A DNA stretch of 64,000 nt, taken from contig OX359250.1 in assembly GCA_947179485.1 (NCBI GenBank), forward strand, positions 45,481,450 to 45,545,449. The letters run 5' to 3'. This document shows, piece after piece, positions 19,757 through 27,785 of this stretch; position 1 is the stretch's first letter, and every line of letters starts with the position of its first letter. The notes under the pieces were generated by a model. It made no database searches, had not been told where the DNA came from, and saw nothing but the letters and a program-made list of their open reading frames with translations. This DNA comes from Allacma fusca (taxonomy: Eukaryota; Arthropoda; Collembola; Symphypleona; Sminthuridae). The position numbers and the translations under genes are program-made.

Positions 19757-22700
19757 AGCTGTCAAGCAGCAAAGTCCATGAGAATGAAACCAGCAGGACT
19801 TTTACACCCTATACGGATAGAAAATGTAGGAGATGCACTATGCATTGATCTCATAGGGCCCATACAGATCAGTGCAAAAGGCAACAAGTACATAATCATT
19901 GCCCAGGACTACGTGTCAAAATATGTGATAGCCGACGCTATTCCAGATAAAACTGCGGAACGAATCGCAGAGTTTTTGCTGCATAAGGTAGTTCTCAAGT
20001 ATGGACTGTTTAAAAACTTGCTGAGCGACGGAGGATCCGAATTCAGAGCGGAAATAACTCAAGCATTACTTAAGCAATTAGGCATGAACCATTCCACTTC
20101 GACAGCATTAAGACATAACAGCGTAGGACAGATTGAAAGGATGGTACAAACTATAAGCACTATGCTGAGTCATTACACACAAGAAGACCAAGCTTTATGG
20201 TGCACTTGTTTACCGTTTTTAATAAATGCTTACAATTGCAGTCACCATGACGTGACCAAAGAAACTCCTTATTTTATGATGTTTAGGCGACAACCCGTAT
20301 ATGATTTCAACCTACAGCTTTGTTTAAACAGTATCGACACTAATTTCATGAGTGCTGAGGAAGCAAAAATTAGACTGGACAAAGCTTTGGAGAAGATAAG
20401 GGAAAGGCAGGAATATAGTAAGGAGTGGTACGACCGCAAGAGAAGGCTAGTTAAATTTAAAATCGGAGAGACAGTCAGAGTATTCACGCCAACAAGAATA
20501 GTCGGAAAGAGTGAACGTTTCTTACACCCATACAAGGGACCTTTTGTTATCATTGAAGTTTTAGCCAAGGATAATTATATCATCCAGGATTTAAGGAACT
20601 CAAAGAAAAGACAAAAGGTTCACGTAGAAAGGTTGAAAAAGTGCCTCCAGCGAGGAGACATTGAGGACGAATTTAGCTACGACTTAGACTCAGATGTAAT
20701 TGAATTAGTCACAAAAAGGAATTGGAACAAAGTGCCAGAATTTTCAAGCAGTAAGCCATGGTCAATTTTGAGAAATTCGACCACAGCAGATAGCAGTGAG
20801 AAGTTAAGCAAAAAGGTAACTTTTAAAGTACCACCGCCCAGTACAGCAGCAGGAACTGGAGATTTTTCATCCGAAAGATACTCATACAGTTCAGACATTC
20901 CACCACGGAAGGAAAGACAAACCAGAGAGTTTTCAACCGAAAGCTACTCAGATTCGCAAATCACCCCGATCCCAGAGAAGAAAAGACCCAGAGAATTTTC
21001 ACAGCCGGAAAGTCTCTCAAAAGGTCAGAAAAACTCACAAGGTTCGGAAGCAAGCAACAGTAACCAGCGACACAGAGAGTTTTCAGCCGAGAGCTACTCA
21101 AAGTCAAAGGGTACCATATCAGTGGGCAACTCTAGACCCGGAGGATACAGAGGAGGAGAAAATCCATCAAAGGGTCGACAACTGCCCACGACAACAACGA
21201 ACCTGCAGGACGGAAATACCCCAACAGGAAATAACACGGAATCACGGGAACTTTCAGCCGAAAGTTACCCATATCACACACGCTCCAAGACATATGAATA
21301 TAGAAAAGCTTCAAGAGGAAGTGAACAAATTACAACTGGAAAACGTGAAGACCTTATTGAAGATTCGCAAGTACGAGGCTCACAAGCAAAATATAGAGGA
21401 GCAGATTGTAGTATTGAACTCACAGATGCAAGAAGAGATCCTGAAGTACAGAAATTTTTGCCTAGGATTAGGGAAACCAGTACGCAAAGATTAAGCAAGC
21501 AGTTTAATGACTCTCAGTCGCAAAAAGCTGATTCAAATCATAGAAATTTTGCAAATCCAATTGATTCAAGCCAAGGAGAACGAAATTTGTCTCAGGCAAC
21601 GAATCCTTCAACAAATAGAAGAGCAGGAGAAAATTATTCAACAACTCTCCAGGACGGAGGTGAAATACGAGATAAATCTCAAGGAAATCCACAAGGTGAG
21701 AGACTCAATAAAAGAAATTACGGAACGACTGGACAGGTCACAGGAGGAATTCCAATAAGTGACGAAGAAACTCAGCTCATAACTGATGACAGAGACGACC
21801 CCGAGAACCCAAGCACTAGAAGGTCAGTCCACAATCAAAGAATTGGGAGAAATAATATCGGGACAACTGAAGGAGCAACAAACTGCCCGCTGGAAATACT
21901 TCAACGCCAAGAAAAGGATCCACCAACTCGAAGGCGAAGTGAGAGAATTAAGAAAGAAAGTAACCAACCAGCACAACGACCTAACAACAGCGGTAGACCT
22001 TATCAAACAACTCCAAGAGGAACACATACGACTCAAAAAGACTCTGAAACAGGTGAAAACACTCATACCAGAGCACTTAAAGAGTTAATCAGCCCGATCC
22101 CAACACAACCTTATGTGGAGATCAAGCCCCATCACAGTAGAACGGAACATCAACGCAGCAAAGAATCTGAATCGGGGATTGCTGACCCAACTCCGACGAC
22201 TGGAAAAGGAATTGGAAGAGAGGAGGCAGGTCATCGAAACGCTGAGGAACATACTGAGGGAATTACAGAGCAGAGGTTACCGAAAAGAATAATAACAACC
22301 CAAAGAACAAATGAGCAAGAGACAGTGGAGCAGCCCACAAAAGTGGAATACAACAGCGAGCCCACCCAGCCAAGAACAACAAAACGAATTGCTAATCGTG
22401 AACGATCGGACCCGACGCTTGAGGGAAAGACTGGGACAGGTCAACCAATCCATAGAAGCGTCCCGGGAAGAGGAACAAAGATTAAGGAAGGCAATCCAGG
22501 AAACCAGAGACGAGCTGACCAGGCAAGAGTCAGCCAAAGAAGGGAAGAAGTAGATAAATCTACAGAAGAGGACGGTCATTACCAATTCCTGGTGATCGAC
22601 CAAAACTTTGAAGGCAACGTAGCAATCACTACGGAAGCCGAAAACACCCCTGTAGAATCATCTACAGAAGAGGACGAAGAGTTGAATGTGCCCCAAGAGC

Positions 22701-22945
22701 ACGTTCCCAGCAGGCCTACAGGAAATCTCGAGGATACACAAAAGGACATTGTATTATTCAGTAGAACTAACCAACCGGAGACTGAAGTTAGAGAAGGAGC
22801 TGAAACAAATTCAAGAAGAAATCCAGAGGTTACGGGAGGAAAGTCGGAAATTCACGGAGGAGGCAACAAGGAAGAAGCGTGCCAACAAGCCCGACGATAT
22901 CCCACCCGGACCAGGAGGAAGACAAGAAGAACAGGATCACTCTAA
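19757..22945 (+). CDS. pol: Pol, part 2: integrase core and long C-terminal tail
   Basis: Same frame as part 1, after the single TAG; the first ATG is at 19778. The integrase catalytic triad is intact: Asp in CIDLIGP, Asp in LLSDGGSEF, Glu in GQIERM, with exactly 35 residues between the last two (DD35E). A GPY/F-like module, HPYKGPFVIIEV, follows near 20527. From about 20.85 kb the tail is disordered, with five variants of an REFSxESYS motif (20862-21270) and then Asn/Thr/Arg/Gln-rich sequence to TAA 22943. The tail is open for over 2 kb, far longer than usual. Another frame over 21294-22955 also looks protein-like (listed separately). Confidence 0.93.
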   Translation, partial: SCQAAKSMRMKPAGLLHPIRIENVGDALCIDLIGPIQISAKGNKYIIIAQDYVSKYVIADAIPDKTAERIAEFLLHKVVLKYGLFKNLLSDGGSEFRAEITQALLKQLGMNHSTSTALRHNSVGQIERMVQTISTMLSHYTQEDQALWCTCLPFLINAYNCSHHDVTKETPYFMMFRRQPVYDFNLQLCLNSIDTNFMSAEEAKIRLDKALEKIRERQEYSKEWYDRKRRLVKFKIGETVRVFTPTRIVGKSERFLHPYKGPFVIIEVLAKDNYIIQDLRNSKKRQKVHVERLKKCLQRGDIEDEFSYDLDSDVIELVTKRNWNKVPEFSSSKPWSILRNSTTADSSEKLSKKVTFKVPPPSTAAGTGDFSSERYSYSSDIPPRKERQTREFSTESYSDSQITPIPEKKRPREFSQPESLSKGQKNSQGSEASNSNQRHREFSAESYSKSKGTISVGNSRPGGYRGGENPSKGRQLPTTTTNLQDGNTPTGNNTESRELSAESYPYHTRSKTYEYRKASRGSEQITTGKREDLIEDSQVRGSQAKYRGADCSIELTDARRDPEVQKFLPRIRETSTQRLSKQFNDSQSQKADSNHRNFANPIDSSQGERNLSQATNPSTNRRAGENYSTTLQDGGEIRDKSQGNPQGERLNKRNYGTTGQVTGGIPISDEETQLITDDRDDPENPSTRRSVHNQRIGRNNIGTTEGATNCPLEILQRQEKDPPTRRRSERIKKESNQPAQRPNNSGRPYQTTPRGTHTTQKDSETGENTHTRALKELISPIPTQPYVEIKPHHSRTEHQRSKESESGIADPTPTTGKGIGREEAGHRNAEEHTEGITEQRLPKRIITTQRTNEQETVEQPTKVEYNSEPTQPRTTKRIANRERSDPTLEGKTGTGQPIHRSVPGRGTKIKEGNPGNQRRADQARVSQRREEVDKSTEEDGHYQFLVIDQNFEGNVAITTEAENTPVESSTEEDEELNVPQEHVPSRPTGNLEDTQKDIVLFSRTNQPETEVREGAETNSRRNPEVTGGKSEIHGGGNKEEACQQARRYPTRTRRKTRRTGSL

Positions 22946-22955
22946 AAGGGCATGA
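21294..22955 (+). other. Overlapping frame with serial coiled-coil-like ORFs
   Basis: In the +1 frame relative to pol, six successive stretches of 60-100 codons encode Glu/Lys/Gln/Arg/Leu-rich, heptad-like helices. Most begin with an ATG soon after the previous stop: 21294-21494, 21507-21758, 21786-22088, an unnamed stretch ending near 22292, 22311-22553 and 22686-22955. Examples are KLQEEVNKLQLENVKTL and LEKELEERRQVIETLRNIL. The last stop (TGA) overlaps the ATG of the next ORF as ATGA at 22952. Purine-rich DNA read in the right phase can mimic coiled coils, so translation is uncertain. It may be dual coding, a decayed captured gene or a compositional effect. Confidence 0.35.
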
Positions 22956-23242
22956 GCAACGCTAGGATCTTAACACAGATTCCAGACTGCGTTTGCTTCG
23001 GAGCGGATGAAGTTGAATTAAGAGTTGGCGAACAAGTAAATCTCATCAGCTATTTGAATTACCAAGGAAGAAGAAGGTTACGACTCATAGGCACCTACAC
23101 GATAGTTGCCCAAGATCTAAACCACCCAAAAATTTTATATCTTCAAAAGAATGACCGACAACAGGTCCCAACGTTCGTCAGGGTCTCGAACCAACGAGTT
23201 CCGCCGACGAGAAGACGACCGACCAGAGGTAGACCGCGATGA
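22952..23242 (+). CDS. Small ORF, 96 aa, possible SH3-like fold
   Basis: In the same frame as pol, with ATG 7 bases after the pol TAA. Its ATG overlaps the TGA of the coiled-coil frame (ATGA). The protein has an ordered core with beta-like pattern (RVGEQVNLISYLNYQGRRRL; then GTYTIVAQDL, ILYLQ, FVRVSNQRVP) and an Arg-rich tail. The pattern recalls the GPY/F or SH3-like C-terminal module of integrases, but this is a weak visual likeness. ORF4 begins within it in another frame, 92 bases before its stop. Confidence 0.55.
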   Translation: MSNARILTQIPDCVCFGADEVELRVGEQVNLISYLNYQGRRRLRLIGTYTIVAQDLNHPKILYLQKNDRQQVPTFVRVSNQRVPPTRRRPTRGRPR

Positions 23243-25589
23243 CAAGGACAGGACCCGATATTGGGCACAATATGTGACCCAAACAGATATCGAACCACCC
23301 CAGGCGAAGATTCTACCTAATGCAGATACAGGAAGATTGGAAGCAGTACACCGCCTTGACGGAAGAATTCCCAATCGCATCATCATTAAAGGAAGAGATG
23401 AGAAAGGAACCATCGTCCATTCAATATTGTTAGGAGCTCTCAAAAACGGAAGAGAGTTATCAATCAACTTTGGGACTTACAAGAGGGAACCTCACTACTG
23501 TGGTTCCATAAATTTCCCAGAAGACCAGAGAGATATTGAAGATGGAGTAAAGGCACCGGAGGAACTGGTCTACCTATTTAAAGGACAAGACTTTAACCCC
23601 ACGCCAATCCGGAGGAAACCTCCAAATTGTAGACTACGGAACCGACAGCCAGGAGATCCATGGTTAATACAACCATACAAGACGGAAAAGGATGTAGGAA
23701 ACAACCTAATACCGGACGGAGACTACCCGAGGGACCCGTGGGCGTACAAAGACAGTCTACAAAAAGAAAGAGACAGTACAACAAAGTACTCTGAAAGAAG
23801 AAGATTCACGGATAATCAGGATTTCAGGACAACAAGAGTACACATCTCCAAAGTAAGCGAATGGCCAACTCCACAAGAGGAACGGGAACGAATGGCCCGG
23901 GAGGAAACGGCCAGACGAATAGAAAGAAACTACGGACCAGCCAACCAAGACGAACCGGAAGAAAGGAGAAGAGATACGGCAAGGAATGCAGCAAACCTAG
24001 CATTCAACCCTCCAGTTGGAAGAGGACGAGGGAGAGTAAGGGAAACCCGAGAAGAAGCCAGACCAGGAGGATCGAGAGGAAGTTCCAGAGACGGATACAG
24101 CTCCAGGGACTCTAGAACACGGAAACGGGAACCCGACTCTTCATCCGAAATCCGGAAACGAAGGGAAAGCGATAGGTCACGTAACCGACAGGACAGTCCA
24201 CCAAATGCAAGGATACGAAGGGACAGGACTCCAACGCAACCACAACTCCCGAGGGAAGTCAGGAACAAAACAGAGAGAGAGTCACAGTTGGTAACACCAA
24301 TAGCCTTACCAGTACGAACGTACACGGAGGCGGTCAAGACACCAACGCCAACGATACTCACCAGAGTCGACCCAATACCACGACAACCAGCCGTCATCAT
24401 CGTACGAGCAGAGACACCCACGACAACGCCGGAGCCCATCCCACCACCGGTGCATGTAACACTCTGGAGTGACGAGATGGAGGAGGAAACGGTAGAGCCA
24501 CCTCGAGGACCAGAGACAGACGAGTCATCCTCAGAGTCAGAAGAAGAAGACGAGGAGGAGGAGATAACGATACCACAATGCGCCAAACAGGGATGCGAAA
24601 GGCCCCGACACGTCATTACAACAATTAGAGGCTCACAGGTGCAGGAGGAATGTGAACACCATCACAAAAAGCGCCTGAAGAAACAAAAGAAAGTTAAGAA
24701 AGAAATACGAAAAACAGTGGCGGAACTGTTTGGACCGACACAGATGGTCAGCCAAATTCCGCCAGGATGGCCACGAAACCTCGTATGCATCCAGGAGGAC
24801 TCAACACGAGCAGGCCGACACGAAGAACTGATCAGGAAAATAAAGGACCAGGAACAACTAATACACCACCTAGGTCTATGTAAGATGGACACTTCAGCCA
24901 TGCAAGAGCAAAAGGATAAGTTAACAAAAGAACTAATGGAACACCGTCAGAAATGGCTCGACTGGAGAAAGACAGTAAATTTTCTACAAGTCTGCAGGGA
25001 ATCTCAGATTGACCCAGCTACGAAAGGATTTCCAATCACAACGAAAGGTTGGAGACCTAGTCCTGCCACGTCAACAGCAACTTCCGGAGAGCTGGAGCGA
25101 GTGATTGCTCAGGAAAATTCCTCAGTCCAAAGGAATGACAACACAGCAGGATCAGCACCGGATATGCCACCATCACCAGGACAAACTGTCGAGATTGCAA
25201 CTTCAGATGCATTTATACCAGGACGATACCAACCAAATCTCAGTGAGACAGAAGACTCCAACGAGACCGGAGGAGACGACGAGCGGAACATTGGCTCAGC
25301 TTCAGGACATTCAGCTAACGCGGAGGTAACAGATAGTCATCAACTTTCCCTGGCAGACTTCGCAAACTCACCTCAGTACGAGACCATCATCATAGACGGG
25401 GACGAAGAGGAACACATCCAAGCCAATGCATCAATCCAGACGCCACCTCACACGCCAGATATGGCAACCCAAGCCGGCGGAGGAGGAGGAGGACGCGGAG
25501 GACCCATCCCAAGGATTGGTAACAATGTGTTCTCAACACTTCTTATTTTGGGTCTAATAACATCTGCAATAGGTCACCAACACGGGTGA
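23151..25589 (+). CDS. ORF4a, unknown protein with SR-rich and Cys/His parts
   Basis: 812 codons from ATG 23151, overlapping the previous ORF. Residues about 50-130 look ordered; residues 240-400 are Arg/Ser/Glu-rich with many RS and RD pairs; an acidic run (SESEEEDEEEEI) near residue 460 precedes a Cys/His cluster (CAKQGC ... CEHHHKK) that could bind zinc, then a basic helix and a coiled-coil-like stretch. The extreme C-terminus is hydrophobic (VFSTLLILGLITSAIG) just before TGA 25587-25589 and resembles a signal or membrane segment. The same frame stays open after the TGA. No family is recognised. Its position after integrase is where env or accessory genes sit in other elements. Confidence 0.8.
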   Translation: MTDNRSQRSSGSRTNEFRRREDDRPEVDRDDKDRTRYWAQYVTQTDIEPPQAKILPNADTGRLEAVHRLDGRIPNRIIIKGRDEKGTIVHSILLGALKNGRELSINFGTYKREPHYCGSINFPEDQRDIEDGVKAPEELVYLFKGQDFNPTPIRRKPPNCRLRNRQPGDPWLIQPYKTEKDVGNNLIPDGDYPRDPWAYKDSLQKERDSTTKYSERRRFTDNQDFRTTRVHISKVSEWPTPQEERERMAREETARRIERNYGPANQDEPEERRRDTARNAANLAFNPPVGRGRGRVRETREEARPGGSRGSSRDGYSSRDSRTRKREPDSSSEIRKRRESDRSRNRQDSPPNARIRRDRTPTQPQLPREVRNKTERESQLVTPIALPVRTYTEAVKTPTPTILTRVDPIPRQPAVIIVRAETPTTTPEPIPPPVHVTLWSDEMEEETVEPPRGPETDESSSESEEEDEEEEITIPQCAKQGCERPRHVITTIRGSQVQEECEHHHKKRLKKQKKVKKEIRKTVAELFGPTQMVSQIPPGWPRNLVCIQEDSTRAGRHEELIRKIKDQEQLIHHLGLCKMDTSAMQEQKDKLTKELMEHRQKWLDWRKTVNFLQVCRESQIDPATKGFPITTKGWRPSPATSTATSGELERVIAQENSSVQRNDNTAGSAPDMPPSPGQTVEIATSDAFIPGRYQPNLSETEDSNETGGDDERNIGSASGHSANAEVTDSHQLSLADFANSPQYETIIIDGDEEEHIQANASIQTPPHTPDMATQAGGGGGGRGGPIPRIGNNVFSTLLILGLITSAIGHQHG

Positions 25590-27785
25590 AAGCAGTTGAA
25601 GGACACGGAACTGCAGAGGGAACCCAACCCATATCCATGGTCACCACAACGCCCGTGGTGGGCCAAAATAGATGAAATAAGTCCGGTCAGTGCAGAAGGC
25701 CACGACTACACCCATCCAGGCTTCACGAACACGGAGGACGAAGACGAGATAGGACACTACGACCCATACGACTTACCAGACTTCCCACCAGCATGCAACG
25801 CAGCACCCCGGTACCAGGCCTTTGGCTCTGACACCGCACGAAGACTATGGAGGAATAGCGTCGTGAAGGGTGTAGCAGGCGTTGTAGGAATCTGTGCAAC
25901 AGGAATTGCAGTAATGGGAGTCTATGTATCATCATTCATGAAAGCCATCAGGTCACCCGGAATCCCAATTCAGACGGTCAAAATTCCACAAGATTGGGTA
26001 CTCATCGAAGCACAACTTCAGGACCAAAGGCCAATCTGGATGATAATGCCCGTCAACGCCAGTGAGGAGAAGGAAATGGAGGAATTCCTACGTGACCCGG
26101 GCAAAACAACGACAGCGTTACCAGGAGTAATCACTCCACGGAACGCACATTACCTTAACGAGACATCACCGGCAAAGCTCTGGAACCAGGCAGTGAAAGA
26201 AGAGATGGTCACGAAAGAAAAAAGGGAACGACGGCACGCCCCAGAACCGACGTCAGAGGAGGAGGACCGACGACAGGTGGAACGGGACCGTCTGAAGCTA
26301 CCCCAAGTCATCTGGATTATGTCAAACGCCATCAATAGAACACACCACCTGGTTCAACAGGCTTTGAAAGGAATCGCAATAGGATTCTTAACGAAATTTG
26401 TGCCACTACCCCTAGATTGGAAAATCGAATTTTTCGATAAATATGAAGGTGAAATACAAAACGTAATAGGTGAGGTAGTACAGGAGGCACTAATACACGA
26501 ACCAACGGCTAGGAGGACCAGAAGAAGCATTGTCACAGGCGACCATCTAAATCAGGTGCAACGACAAATACAGACAGATCCACACACCTTAACACAAGGA
26601 GAAGACTACGTCCATCCAGTACGAGATGTTGCTATAGGTGAAGTGGTCTTAAGTGGAACCACCTTAACGGACACAAATTGGACCATTACCCTTCTCATTC
26701 CACACGTCTACAATGGCGTAGAGCACATCGAGGACGATGAGCTTCACCAATGGGAGGTAGAGACACAACAGAGTGTGCTCCATGACCACCCGCTATTCCT
26801 GAAGGAGGAGGCGAAACAATCCCAGATACGGAAGAAAAGGACAGCTTTTGTAGGACCTACCAACGCATGGACACCAATGGCCTACAGCCGAGAGTTCCTG
26901 AAGAAACAACTCCAACAAATGTTGACACAGGTGGAGGAAGAGGAGACAACTTCATCATCTTCAGGCCGGCAGACGGGAATCCTGCAACAACTGGTAAATT
27001 TTTGTATTAGAATTTTGCTGTACATCACCACCACCTTCGGAATGGATACTGGAAAAGACAAGCAACCAATCCTAAAGGAAGCCACATCACAACCAACAGA
27101 GGAAACAGCTTCAATCTCAGAAGAGGAATGGATACTACCGACTTCGGAGATATCCATTACCTCCAATGATGGAGCATCACAACCGGACCGGTCAGGCAGA
27201 CCAGACATCGTCGACAGTACACCACTGGACCAACTCTCGAGCATGGTGGCAGGATTGTCATCAAATAATGCAGCAGCTACAGGACTTACTTTGAGCGAAG
27301 AATGCATCTCATGTCAAGCAGCGCCCATCTTCCAGGCTTTACTCCAGGACTCCGGATCATGGAGCTGCAAACGATGCAGCCAAAACAACACAGCACAAGC
27401 AACTACAGCCGCCCCAACGCTTCAAGGCGCAACAGCAAGAGCCTGTAGTCTATGCCGAGACGGAGTCGGATCCATGGCGCTACGGGACAGCAACAGAAAT
27501 TGGAGATGCGTGGAATGTGACGGCATTCTGAACGAATGGGGAACGGCAGAGGAACCACCGCCGCAGGCCGAAAATACGACCGAATCGGATTCACCAAGCT
27601 CACCGGAGCCTGAAATTTTTACACATCTGTGTAATGGAATCAGGACAACAACCACAACGAAGATACCTTGTGAAAGTTGGACATGCGGAGCCTGCCATCT
27701 CACCACCCATTCAAGCAAGAAAAAGAAAGCAGACAAGAAAGCCGAGAAAAGGTACGAGAGATTGAAAGGACTGCCAGTACAGTAG
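25590..27785 (+). CDS. ORF4b, membrane protein with zinc-ribbon repeats (Env-like?)
   Basis: Open in ORF4a's frame after the TGA, with no ATG for about the first 100 codons, so it is probably reached by readthrough or reinitiation, or the TGA is a mutation. It has a strong hydrophobic segment at about 25857-25940, an amphipathic hydrophobic stretch near 26350-26410, and a third near 26992-27045. N-glycosylation sequons occur (NAS, NET, NRT, NWT), and two basic furin-like sites: RRTRR near 26510 and RKKR at 26829-26840. The C-terminus has three related zinc-ribbon-like units, C-x2-C...[SN]W-x-C-x2-C, near 27304-27376, 27450-27520 and 27630-27700. Membrane segments plus basic sites suggest an envelope-like protein, but no env family is recognised and the zinc units are unusual for one. 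Confidence 0.7.
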   Translation, partial: KQLKDTELQREPNPYPWSPQRPWWAKIDEISPVSAEGHDYTHPGFTNTEDEDEIGHYDPYDLPDFPPACNAAPRYQAFGSDTARRLWRNSVVKGVAGVVGICATGIAVMGVYVSSFMKAIRSPGIPIQTVKIPQDWVLIEAQLQDQRPIWMIMPVNASEEKEMEEFLRDPGKTTTALPGVITPRNAHYLNETSPAKLWNQAVKEEMVTKEKRERRHAPEPTSEEEDRRQVERDRLKLPQVIWIMSNAINRTHHLVQQALKGIAIGFLTKFVPLPLDWKIEFFDKYEGEIQNVIGEVVQEALIHEPTARRTRRSIVTGDHLNQVQRQIQTDPHTLTQGEDYVHPVRDVAIGEVVLSGTTLTDTNWTITLLIPHVYNGVEHIEDDELHQWEVETQQSVLHDHPLFLKEEAKQSQIRKKRTAFVGPTNAWTPMAYSREFLKKQLQQMLTQVEEEETTSSSSGRQTGILQQLVNFCIRILLYITTTFGMDTGKDKQPILKEATSQPTEETASISEEEWILPTSEISITSNDGASQPDRSGRPDIVDSTPLDQLSSMVAGLSSNNAAATGLTLSEECISCQAAPIFQALLQDSGSWSCKRCSQNNTAQATTAAPTLQGATARACSLCRDGVGSMALRDSNRNWRCVECDGILNEWGTAEEPPPQAENTTESDSPSSPEPEIFTHLCNGIRTTTTTKIPCESWTCGACHLTTHSSKKKKADKKAEKRYERLKGLPVQ

